12,462 bases of DNA from DATLAN01 sp035527455 (GTDB taxonomy: Bacteria > Planctomycetota > Planctomycetia > Pirellulales > Thermoguttaceae). The stretch spans positions 1 to 12,462 of the forward strand of contig DATLAN010000278.1 in the NCBI GenBank assembly GCA_035527455.1, in the 5' to 3' direction. Below the pieces are notes generated by a model. It saw nothing but the letters and a program-made list of their open reading frames with translations, did not search any database and was not told where the DNA came from. Positions 1 through 6,057 of this stretch are shown in pieces. How positions within the stretch are numbered: the first letter of the stretch is position 1; each line of letters starts with the position of its first letter. A program made the translations under genes and the position numbers.

Positions 1-47
1 GGAACCTGGGCGATTTGCTCTGGACGAAGTACGATGAAAAATGGTGA
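1..47 (+). CDS. C-terminal tail of a second C69-family peptidase (partial, cut by window start)
   Basis: The window opens inside a reading frame whose last 14 residues are NLGDLLWTKYDEKW followed by TGA (45-47). These residues are identical to the C-terminus of the complete peptidase on the opposite strand (216-1787). At nucleotide level the coding parts differ by one synonymous change (GAT/GAC), and the stops differ (TGA here, TAA there). The simplest reading is a paralogous peptidase C69 gene arranged tail to tail with its sister. What lies upstream is not visible, so this could also be only a duplicated 3' fragment. Function is inferred solely from identity with the sister gene. Confidence 0.6.
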   Translation, partial: NLGDLLWTKYDEKW

Positions 48-92
48 CGCCTTCACTGCTTGGGCAAGAATGACTTGTACGCTTTTTGGTGA

Positions 93-169
93 GGGTGGCA
101 CGCCCTGAGGAACGAAGGGCGTGAAAAGCCTGCCAAACCACGCCCGTCGTTCCTCAGAGCGTGCCACCC
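93..169 (+). repeat. Palindromic element family A, copy 1
   Basis: Two inverted arms of about 30 nt (GTGGCACGCCCTGAGGAACG then AAGGGCGTG on the left) flank a short asymmetric spacer beginning AAAAGCCTGCC. The left arm itself contains a small palindrome, CACGCCC-N11-GGGCGTG, so the element is a palindrome of palindromes. The right arm has a few mismatches. It sits exactly between two convergent gene ends, where it could act as a bidirectional terminator. The spacer orientation is opposite to copy 2. Confidence 0.8.
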
Positions 170-215
170 CCGCCAAGAAAGCGTACAAGTCATTCTTGCC
201 CAAACAGTGAACGCA

Positions 216-1787
216 TTACCATTTTTCGTCGTACTTCGTCCAGAGCAAATCGCCCAGGTTCCAGTAGGCTTGCGTCGCCTCGAAGCACGCGTCGTGGGTC
301 GTTCGGGTCAAGTACGCGCGGGCCTTGGCGGGGTCTTCGGCCAGGAGTTCGCCGGCGGTCTTGGCGATTTCCTCTTGGGCGGCGAGGAACTTCTCCTGAA
401 GCGGATCGCGAACTGAGGCCACGTCGACGCGCATCTCGCCCCAGCGCTGGGCCGCCAGCGTGGCCACCCGGTTATACGCCCACCAGGCCGATCGCCGGCT
501 GAAACCGGTCGTGCGGCCGTCCGTCTTATAATCCGGCGGCAGGTCCTTGATGCCGGCGTAAAGCGGGACGTAGGTCGTCATCGCCGGATTGCCGTAACCG
601 AACCAGACCACGCCACCGACCGAATCGGGCAGCCACGAGCGCGACTGCGTGACCGTCACGTACATGCAATACCACCGGGCCATCGGACGCTCGCCCCGCC
701 AGCCCCAGCCGCCGTTGATCTTCAGCAGCCTGTTCATGTCGTACGGCATGAACGGGTTGGCCAGCGGGCTCTTCACCGTCTTGCCCTCTTCGTCGGTCAC
801 CGTGAGGTCCTTGACCATGTCGAAGTCGGTCCCTTCGAACGTGTCGCGGAAGAGTTCCATGATCTTCTCGGGGCCGACCGGCTTCTCCGGCTTGACCGAA
901 AACGGGAACTCGTTGGCGTTGGGGTGCAACCGAAGCGACGGAGCCAGCAGATCGAACACCCGCCATTCGCGCCGGGTGGCCGCAACGCTCATGCGGCCTT
1001 CGGGGTCGTACGCCCGCCAAAAGCTCGGCGGCCCGCTTTCCGGATTCCAATAGCCGCGGGCTTCGGCAAGCTTGAAGACGTCCCTGGAGGCCATGAAGAA
1101 ATCCGGCTTCGACAGATCGATTTCTCCGATCCGAGCGGCGTTGGCCACGACCGAGACGTGGTCGTCGGGCACCCGCCGGGCGACCCAAATCGCGCCGACG
1201 GCGTCCTTGCCCGGCCCGACGATCTCCATCAGCCAGACTTCCTGCGGATCGGCGATGGTCAGCGCTTCGCCCTCGTCGCACCAGCCGTACTGTTCGAGCA
1301 GACGGCCGCCGATGCGTATGGCCTCCCGGGCGGTGGCTGCCCGCTCGAGCATCAAGCGAGTCAGCGTCTCGCAGTCGATCGCCCCCTTGTCGCTTTGCAG
1401 CTCTTCGCGTCCGCCGAAGGTCGATTCGCCGACGGCCAACTGCCGCTGGTTCATCACCGCGTAGCCGGGCGCGAGGTAGCCGAGGGTTTCGGCGACCTGG
1501 GGGATATCGCCAGTCGGCTGGCGGCCGTAGCGCGGCATGGGCCCGCTGTCGTCGTCGCGGCGTTTGGTCAGCAGCCGCCGGGCGCCCGGCTTGTGTTTCA
1601 TGCCGGGTACCACGACGATCTGCGAGCCGGTGCGATGGCTGTCGCAGGTGTGCGAAGTCATCACCGATCCGTCGGCCGATGCTTTCTTGCCGACCATGAT
1701 CGAGGTGCACGCCCGGACTTCTTCGGCGGCGTGGACCGAGAGAAGGCCGAGGCATAAGGGCAGAGCCACAATCGTCGTTTTCCGCAC
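216..1787 (-). CDS. Secreted C69-family (U34-type) dipeptidase
   Basis: This encodes a 523-residue Ntn-hydrolase-type peptidase of family C69, whose members cleave dipeptides with an N-terminal cysteine nucleophile. A hydrophobic signal segment (about residues 5-21) is followed by ACTSIMVGKKASADGS. Cys27 is the expected nucleophile, and the CTSIMVGKKAS...DGS context is the family signature. The family-typical segments KPEKPV (about 290-300), FEGTDFDM and WYCMYVTVTQSRSW are also present. The start is GTG (1787), chosen because AAGGAG lies seven bases upstream and the signal peptide follows at once. The length fits the family. The gene is monocistronic, faces a near-identical gene tail at 1-47, and its 3' end lies in the 1-262 inverted repeat. 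A periplasmic or secreted location is inferred from the leader; substrate is unknown. Confidence 0.9.
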   Translation of the reverse strand: MRKTTIVALPLCLGLLSVHAAEEVRACTSIMVGKKASADGSVMTSHTCDSHRTGSQIVVVPGMKHKPGARRLLTKRRDDDSGPMPRYGRQPTGDIPQVAETLGYLAPGYAVMNQRQLAVGESTFGGREELQSDKGAIDCETLTRLMLERAATAREAIRIGGRLLEQYGWCDEGEALTIADPQEVWLMEIVGPGKDAVGAIWVARRVPDDHVSVVANAARIGEIDLSKPDFFMASRDVFKLAEARGYWNPESGPPSFWRAYDPEGRMSVAATRREWRVFDLLAPSLRLHPNANEFPFSVKPEKPVGPEKIMELFRDTFEGTDFDMVKDLTVTDEEGKTVKSPLANPFMPYDMNRLLKINGGWGWRGERPMARWYCMYVTVTQSRSWLPDSVGGVVWFGYGNPAMTTYVPLYAGIKDLPPDYKTDGRTTGFSRRSAWWAYNRVATLAAQRWGEMRVDVASVRDPLQEKFLAAQEEIAKTAGELLAEDPAKARAYLTRTTHDACFEATQAYWNLGDLLWTKYDEKW

Positions 1788-1836
1788 AGGGTTTCTCCTT
1801 GCCGTGCTGCCGAGTGAGTAAGGAGCTTATGCGTAT

Positions 1837-1866
1837 AGTATGCATGAATTCACGTCGGAATGTCAG
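1837..1866 (-). promoter_or_regulatory. Candidate sigma70-type promoter of the C69 peptidase
   Basis: On the minus strand, CTGACA (1866-1861) and CATACT (1842-1837) are separated by 18 nt, matching TTGACA 5/6 and TATAAT 4/6. The implied leader is about 40 nt before the GTG start. It is a pattern match only; planctomycete promoters are poorly conserved. Confidence 0.3.
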
Positions 1867-1954
1867 ATATCGCCGACCCCGCCGTCCGAGGGGCTTCCCC
1901 GACGTGCCGGCCGGCGCATAAGGTGTGGCGACGTAAGGGATTGCAGAGTATGCA

Positions 1955-2105
1955 CTTAGGTTCCGCGCAGAAATAGCTTGTCCAATTGGGTGGCACGCCC
2001 TGAGGAACGAAGGGCGTGGTTTGGCAGGTTTTCCACGCCCTTCGTTCCTCAGGGCGTGCCACCCTCGCTGAAAAACGTACAGGTTATTTCGGCGCGGAAC
2101 CTTAG
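1955..2105 (-). repeat. Palindromic element family A, copy 2 (151-bp hairpin)
   Basis: The core arms 1989-2019 and 2033-2063 are perfect 31-bp inverted repeats around a 13-nt spacer (TTTGGCAGGTTTT). Weaker pairing continues outward to CTTAGGTTCCGCGC / GCGCGGAACCTTAG at the two ends. Each core arm holds the nested palindrome CACGCCC-N11-GGGCGTG. Outer flanks related to (C)TTGTACGCTTTTT of copy 1 show that the element is longer than the core. Together with repeat B it fills most of the 387-bp gap (1788-2174) between the peptidase and nfi. The remainder, 1867-1954, holds GGGGCTTCCCC and GCCGGCCGGC palindromes and no gene. Confidence 0.85.
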
Positions 2106-2132
2106 TACTGCATCGCTGGGTTGCTTTGGTGA

Positions 2133-2205
2133 ACGTAGAGAAAGCGATTGTGCGACCATGAGTTGCGCCGGGTTTCAGCACACAGGGTTTAGCGGGCGGG
2201 CTTGC
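2133..2205 (-). repeat. Dispersed repeat family B, copy 1
   Basis: Read on the minus strand it begins GCAAGCCCGCCCGCTAAAC and ends in ACTCATGGTCG, then AATCGCTTTCT and TACGT. A second copy on the plus strand at 8989-9053 shares both ends and differs by a few substitutions and an 8-nt length difference near the middle. Its first part overlaps the last codons and stop of the nfi-like gene. No open reading frame or transposase is associated; identity beyond being a repeat is unknown. Confidence 0.75.
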
Positions 2206-3206
2206 GTTCTTCTGCTCAAACGGTCCGCCCAGTGGAGCGGCTCGGGCAAACGGTGGCCGCCCAGCAGCCGCCGGACGAGTTGCTCGGCAAAGGCCACGTC
2301 GAGCCGATGGCCTGGCGAGATGAAGATCGGCCGGCGACTGCCCGACGTGGTCCGCAACGCCACCCCGATCCGCCGATCCTCGTAGACCACCGGACGCGAC
2401 TCCTCCGGCTGCATGTCGGCCATCTCCACCTGACCGCACAGCAGCTTCTTGGTCACGCCGACCGTCGGCAGCCCGGCCACGACGCCCAGGTGCGTGGCGA
2501 TCCCGGCGTGGCGATGATGGAGAATGCCGCTGCCGTCGACCAGCAACACCTCGGACAATCGGCCCGCGGCGCGGACTTCCTCGATCAGGTCCAGCAATAT
2601 GGGTAGCTCGCGAAAGGCCAGGTAGGTGCTGATGTACGGAAAGGCCACGCGGCGGCGAACGGTCGTTGCCCAGACGTGCCCGGCGGTGTCCGTTTCGACC
2701 AATGCGTACGCGGCCACGCCCTCGTCGGGACTGGGGTACGAGACGTCAACGCCGCCGACAAGTTTGGGGATGCGTCGGCGCGGCCGGAGCGACACCTTGG
2801 CGAGCAGACTCTCTTGGACACGCCGGAGTTTTTCCAGCGGCCTTTCGGAAACGAAATCGTGGAACTCGAATCGGCCCAAGTCGATGCAGCCCGTCCGCAC
2901 TTCGACCCCTTCGTCTTGCAGCCGGCGGGTCTTGGCCCTTTCTCCGCCGGCAACGTACGGCCCGAGGACCCCGCCGGCGCGGACCACGCGGTGACAAGCG
3001 CATCGAGCGTCGTGGTCGTGGTGCAGGGTGAAATGCCCGACCCAACGGGCGGCGATCCGACTGCCCAACGCATCGGCCAGCGACCCGCAAGTGGTCACCC
3101 ATCCGGCCGGCACCTGGGCGATCAGCTCTCGCAACCGGCTCACCAGATCGGGGATTTCGCAGAACGGTTCGGCCATGGTCGGGCGGCAGGGCAAAATCGC
3201 CGGCAT
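2175..3206 (-). CDS. nfi: Fusion of alkyltransferase-like (MGMT/AGT) domain with endonuclease V
   Basis: This encodes a protein of about 343 residues. Residues 19-103 resemble the DNA-binding half of O6-alkylguanine-DNA alkyltransferase. They include VTTCGSLADALG and ACHRVV, where Cys71 aligns with the alkyl-acceptor cysteine of PCHRV (Trp in ATL proteins), but Pro is Ala. Residues 131-330 are endonuclease V, which nicks DNA near deaminated adenine. GGVDVSY (Asp153), the wedge-like PYIS, FRE (Glu200), VDGSG (Asp224), GVTKK (Lys253) and SPGHR (His300) match the metal and catalytic positions. An archaeal AGT-EndoV fusion has been characterised in Ferroplasma, which gives precedent. The start is uncertain: ATG 3206 was chosen, ATG 3176 is also possible, and neither has a clear Shine-Dalgarno. 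The last residues (about QARPLNPVC) and the stop are encoded by repeat B, so the native end was probably replaced. Likely cytoplasmic and monocistronic. Confidence 0.88.
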   Translation of the reverse strand: MPAILPCRPTMAEPFCEIPDLVSRLRELIAQVPAGWVTTCGSLADALGSRIAARWVGHFTLHHDHDARCACHRVVRAGGVLGPYVAGGERAKTRRLQDEGVEVRTGCIDLGRFEFHDFVSERPLEKLRRVQESLLAKVSLRPRRRIPKLVGGVDVSYPSPDEGVAAYALVETDTAGHVWATTVRRRVAFPYISTYLAFRELPILLDLIEEVRAAGRLSEVLLVDGSGILHHRHAGIATHLGVVAGLPTVGVTKKLLCGQVEMADMQPEESRPVVYEDRRIGVALRTTSGSRRPIFISPGHRLDVAFAEQLVRRLLGGHRLPEPLHWADRLSRRTQARPLNPVC

Positions 3207-3358
3207 GGGAGGTTCCCAAACGGTGTAGCGTACTACGTTGCATCTCGCACTGTAAGCGGCGAGTGGAAAACGGGGACTGGCTCCGAGCCGCAAATCGTGT
3301 GAGAATTGCCGAGAAACGCTGCCGGCTCGGTGACTGTCACGAATGGCACTGTTGACCC

Positions 3359-3852
3359 TCAAGTCATCTTACCACAACGGGTTGTGGCTTCCAGACGTTT
3401 CTTCAGTTTCTCTCGCGGCTCGCGCATCAGGGGGTAGCGGTGGCGGCGGCGTTTCAGCACGCGGGGTTCGATGCGGCCGGGCCGCCTCGCAGATCACCCC
3501 GCGGATCGGATTGTACGCCAACAGCGTGATCCAGAACTCCTTGCGCACCATCTCCGGCGTCTTGCAGCGGAGGTGATCCAGATTCAGCGTCTGCTTGATC
3601 TGCCGGATGTCCAACTCGACGTTCCACCGATAGCCGTACAACTCGGCGATCATCTCGGCCGTGTACTCCTTCGGATCCGGCAGCGTCGTGTACGAGCCGT
3701 CGTGCCGTCGGAAGATGCGTTCGATCTCGCCGGCCGGCAGAACGCTTCCCAGAGGAAGCCCCTTCTCGGAGAGGAACGAACTGACAACGAGCCCAAAATC
3801 GACGCCCAAAATCGACGTTGTCCCGCTGGGGCCGAATTGCTAGAGTTGTCAT
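3359..3852 (-). pseudogene. IS4-family transposase remnant (DDE type)
   Basis: The start ATG (3852) follows GGAGG, and the N-terminus reads MTTLAIRPQRDNVDFG. A perfect 13-bp tandem duplication (3791-3803, 3804-3816) then shifts the frame. Removing one copy restores a continuous frame through LVVSSFLSEKGLPLGSVLPA and EIERIFRRHD, an IS4-type N-terminal region. Near 3698 the sequence jumps directly to YTTLPDPKEYTAEMIAELYG and YRWNVELDIRQIKQTLNLDH, the C-terminal block with the catalytic Glu (RWNVELD). The region that should carry the two catalytic Asp residues is missing. Near 3480 the frame changes again, and the true tail GRIEPRVLKRRRHRYP...CGKMT ends at TGA 3359-3361, next to the terminal repeat. 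At least three lesions make it non-functional; movement would need a transposase in trans. Confidence 0.85.
3791..3816. repeat. 13-bp perfect tandem duplication inside the transposase remnant
   Basis: GCCCAAAATCGAC occurs twice in direct tandem. Since 13 is not a multiple of three, it shifts the transposase frame; deleting one unit rejoins the N-terminal frame to the downstream frame. It is probably a replication-slippage lesion. Confidence 0.9.
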
Positions 3853-3942
3853 CAAAAGACCCTCCTTGGTCGAGTCCTGCGCGAAACTCGGTCAACAGTG
3901 CCATTCTTGACAGGTCCTGTATCCGTTCGGAGGAATTCCGCC

Positions 3943-4446
3943 GTGCCGATCTATGAATTCTATTGTGCCGATTGTCACACGATCTACAACTTCTTCGCCA
4001 GAAGCATCAATACGACCAGGCGTCCCGACTGCCCCCGTTGCGGCCGGCCGGAACTCGAGCGCCAGATGTCGCGGGTGGCGATCTCCACCGGCAAGGCGAA
4101 AGAGTCGGAAGGGGACGACGACCTGCCCGACCTCGACGAGGCCCGGATGGAACGCCTCATGGGCGAATTGGCCCGGGAGTCCGACGGCATCGACGAGGAT
4201 GATCCCCGCCAGATGGCCCGGATGATGCGCAAGCTGTGCGACGGCACGGGCATGAACCTGGGCCCGGGGATGGAAGAAGCGATCCGGCGGATGGAGGCCG
4301 GCGAAGACCCCGACAAGATCGAGGAGGAGATGGGCGACGTGCTGGAGGGCGAAGAGCCCCTGTTCGGCCAAAGCGGCCAAGACCTCAAGAGCCTTTCGCG
4401 GAGGCTCCGAGGTCCCAAAGTCGACGAGACTCTGTACGATCTCTGA
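3943..4446 (+). CDS. FmdB-family zinc-ribbon protein with acidic C-terminal region
   Basis: This encodes a 167-residue cytoplasmic protein starting VPIYEFYCADC, the usual FmdB/CxxC_CXXC_SSSS opening. The zinc ribbon uses C8-x2-C11 and C30-x2-C33 (CPRCGRPE). A charged, Met-rich tail (about residues 60-140) carries DDDLPDLDEARMERLM, RQMARMMRKL and EEAIRRMEAGEDPDKIEEEM; this type of tail occurs in longer family members. The start is GTG 3943: GGAGGA ends eight bases upstream, and the codons before it lie in the IS terminal repeat. The gene converges on the tolC-like gene. Its original promoter may have been displaced by the IS remnant, and I see no good -35/-10 pair. FmdB proteins have been linked to regulation of amidase/formamidase operons, but the role here is unknown. 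Confidence 0.85.
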   Translation: MPIYEFYCADCHTIYNFFARSINTTRRPDCPRCGRPELERQMSRVAISTGKAKESEGDDDLPDLDEARMERLMGELARESDGIDEDDPRQMARMMRKLCDGTGMNLGPGMEEAIRRMEAGEDPDKIEEEMGDVLEGEEPLFGQSGQDLKSLSRRLRGPKVDETLYDL

Positions 4447-4475
4447 ACCCGCCCGATGAAGCCGAATATTCCTAA

Positions 4476-4529
4476 TTCATCATTCCTCGTTCATCATTCC
4501 TCGTTCATCATTCCTCGTTCATCCTTCCC
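4476..4529 (+). repeat. 14-bp tandem repeat between convergent genes
   Basis: TTCATCATTCCTCG is repeated three times perfectly (4476, 4490, 4504), followed by a partial fourth unit, TTCATCCTTCCC. The TCA of the fourth unit (4519-4521) is the reverse complement of the tolC-like stop codon. The tract fills most of the space between two gene ends. No stable hairpin is apparent. Confidence 0.9.
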
Positions 4530-6057
4530 TTCCCCCCAGCCCTCCGCTGAGCAGGAAGCCCTCGATGGCCACGCGGCCGGAGCGATAGGCCAGCAGGCTT
4601 TCCAGGTAGGCCAGATTGACTTGGAAGTAGGTCCGTTGGGCCGTCAGCAGCGTGAGGTAATCGAACTCGCCTTGGCGGTAGCCGTCTCGGACCAGATCGA
4701 GCGAGGTCTTGGCGTTGGGAAGGATCTCGGCCGCGTAGTTTCGGGCCTGGTTTTCGGCGTTGGCGTAGCGCTCGAAGGTAGCCGCCAGCCGATTGTGCAA
4801 CGACAGCTCGATCCGCTCGACCTCCCGTTCGGCGGCGATCAGTTCGGCCCGGGCCTTGCAGATGTTGCCCTGGTTGCGGTTGAACAACGGCAGCGGCAGA
4901 CCCACCTCCAGGCCCGTCACGGTGTCGTTGGCTTCATCGTGGTAACGCACGCTTGCCTGGATGTCGACGTTGGGGATCCACTCGACGTTTTCCCGGGCCA
5001 GCGCACATCGGGCCCGGCGGACGCCGGCTTGGGCCTCGAGAATCTGGGGACTCGCGATCAACAGAAGCTGCAAGGCCCCGTCCCAACTCAGCGGCGGCAG
5101 ATCGGCGGTCAACTCGCCGCAGAGGACGGCCGGCTCCATCTCGGGTGTGCCCAACACGGCGGTCAACCGGCGCCAGGCGGCCAGATGACGGTGGCGAGCA
5201 TTCTCCAACTCGAGTTTGGCCGAATCCGCCTCGATCCGGGCCTGCAGGAGATCGACCCGGCTGACTTCCATCGCGGCCAGCAGGTCGTCGGCCGCCTTGA
5301 CTCCTTGTCCGGCGATCCCCACCAACTTCTCCTGGAGATCGACGATCCGCTGGGCGACCAGGACCTCGTACCCGGCCGAGCGGACGTCGTTGAGCACGCG
5401 TGCGTGTTGGGCTTGCCAGGCGTGTTCTGCCTGGGTGACTTCGTGGCCGGCCGCGGCCGTGCGGAGTCCCAGCTTCCCGCCGGTGACCAACTCCTGGGCG
5501 AAGAACACCCCGTGTTGTCCGGCCGAACCGCCGATGCCCATCTCTTCGGCCTGGTAACCGATGACGGGATTCGGATAGAGCCCTGCCTGGAGGCGTTTTC
5601 CCTGGGCGGCCTGGACCCGCATGGCCGCCTGGACGAGCGTGGGGTTGTTGGCCAGCGCGATTTCTTCCAGCTCGGCCAGGGGCATGCCGGATGGTTCCAG
5701 CGCAACGGTCGGGGCGACGGTCGGCTCCGGCCGGGCGAGGCGAGGTGGCGCCGCCACCAGCCGGGGTTCCGCGAGTTTCATAGGTTCTACAGGCAACTGA
5801 CGCGGCGGCTGTTCTTCCTGCACCTCAGGCAATTCGACTTCGGGCTTAGTCGGAATTCCGGTTTCGAAGCCGGGAACCCGTGCCGGCTGCAATAACGGCG
5901 GCGAGGACTCCGCACCCGTCTTGCGGATCCAGCGGACTGCCGAGTCGTCCGAATCGGTCGGCTCTGGAGGCGGCTTGAGTTGGCCCGCGGGCAGCCGGCC
6001 GCCGAATGCCAGCACGGCTATCACGGAGGCGCAGACGATACGCCGGTCGAGTTTCAT
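4519..6057 (-). CDS. TolC/CzcC-type outer-membrane efflux protein
   Basis: This encodes a 512-residue outer-membrane channel component of tripartite export systems. A signal peptide (about residues 1-25, cleavage near PAG-Q) is followed by a Pro/Glu-rich linker (26-122) longer than usual. Two outer-membrane-efflux repeats then span about 126-305 and 325-505. Typical marks are LEEIALANNPTL, a YPNP turn (161-164), QELVTGGK and LPLPLFNRNQG (387-397), the last characteristic of CzcC/CusC-like members; long helical, coiled-coil-like stretches follow. There is no lipobox, so it is probably not acylated. The start ATG is preceded by AGGGGGA. No membrane-fusion or RND pump gene is adjacent in this window. 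Substrate is not determinable; heavy metal is a guess from the CzcC-like motif. The stop codon lies in the 14-bp tandem repeat. Confidence 0.9.
   Translation of the reverse strand: MKLDRRIVCASVIAVLAFGGRLPAGQLKPPPEPTDSDDSAVRWIRKTGAESSPPLLQPARVPGFETGIPTKPEVELPEVQEEQPPRQLPVEPMKLAEPRLVAAPPRLARPEPTVAPTVALEPSGMPLAELEEIALANNPTLVQAAMRVQAAQGKRLQAGLYPNPVIGYQAEEMGIGGSAGQHGVFFAQELVTGGKLGLRTAAAGHEVTQAEHAWQAQHARVLNDVRSAGYEVLVAQRIVDLQEKLVGIAGQGVKAADDLLAAMEVSRVDLLQARIEADSAKLELENARHRHLAAWRRLTAVLGTPEMEPAVLCGELTADLPPLSWDGALQLLLIASPQILEAQAGVRRARCALARENVEWIPNVDIQASVRYHDEANDTVTGLEVGLPLPLFNRNQGNICKARAELIAAEREVERIELSLHNRLAATFERYANAENQARNYAAEILPNAKTSLDLVRDGYRQGEFDYLTLLTAQRTYFQVNLAYLESLLAYRSGRVAIEGFLLSGGLGGREG

Larger units (their letters stand above)
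1..262. repeat. Diverged inverted repeat joining two C69 gene ends
   Basis: Bases 1-123 pair with the reverse complement of 139-262, with nine substitutions and one single-base indel. The arms carry the last 14 codons and stop of the peptidase, a short 3' flank, and half of hairpin element A; the loop is about 15 nt. The left arm may continue beyond the window. The differences include a synonymous change, so this is an aged duplication rather than an exact mirror copy. Confidence 0.85.
3334..3913 (-). mobile_element. Internally deleted IS4-type insertion sequence
   Basis: Terminal inverted repeats at 3334-3357 and 3890-3913 match at 23 of 24 bases; the shared inner part is GAATGGCACTGTTGACC. 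Between them is a decayed transposase on the minus strand. The element is about 580 bp, well under the length needed for a full IS4-type transposase, so it is a non-autonomous derivative. I could not recognise a target-site duplication. The right end stops 15 bp before the Shine-Dalgarno of the fmdB-like gene and carries an outward TTGACA (3907-3912) with no -10 at proper spacing. The left end lies about 130 bp upstream of nfi. Confidence 0.85.

Noticed and set aside
1..262. Assembly fold-back artefact as explanation of the inverted repeat
   Set aside because: An artefactual mirror should be nearly identical; here nine substitutions and an indel separate the arms, including a synonymous change. 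It is not fully excluded without reads.
1850..2062. Small frames reading ARPEERRAW in the family A palindrome
   Set aside because: Both arms translate to the same peptide because of the inverted repeat; no Shine-Dalgarno and no independent support. They are repeat-derived spurious frames.
526..2439. Long minus-strand open frame (637 codons) overlapping the C69 gene
   Set aside because: It is a shifted-frame shadow of the peptidase in GC-rich DNA, low complexity (Arg/Gly/Ala-rich), and runs through palindrome A and repeat B. The in-frame C69 protein has a signal peptide, motifs and ribosome-binding site.
3265..3300. GGGGACTGGCTCCGAG motif upstream of nfi as a repeat
   Set aside because: Only one copy seen in the window; it feels like dispersed intergenic sequence but cannot be supported here.
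3207..3362. Upstream extension of the nfi-like gene to 3362
   Set aside because: The added 52 codons run into the IS terminal inverted repeat and show no domain; they are unlikely to be coding.
3907..3930. Outward TTGACA at the IS end as a hybrid promoter for fmdB
   Set aside because: At 16-18 bp spacing the sequence is GGAGGAA (the ribosome-binding site), with no -10 box.
3898..3942. Upstream ATG extension of the fmdB-like gene
   Set aside because: It lies in the IS terminal repeat. The GTG at 3943 has a strong Shine-Dalgarno and gives the canonical PIYEFYC start.
4456..5895. 479-codon plus-strand frame opposite the tolC-like gene
   Set aside because: Antisense shadow beginning in the 14-bp repeat; no recognisable domain.
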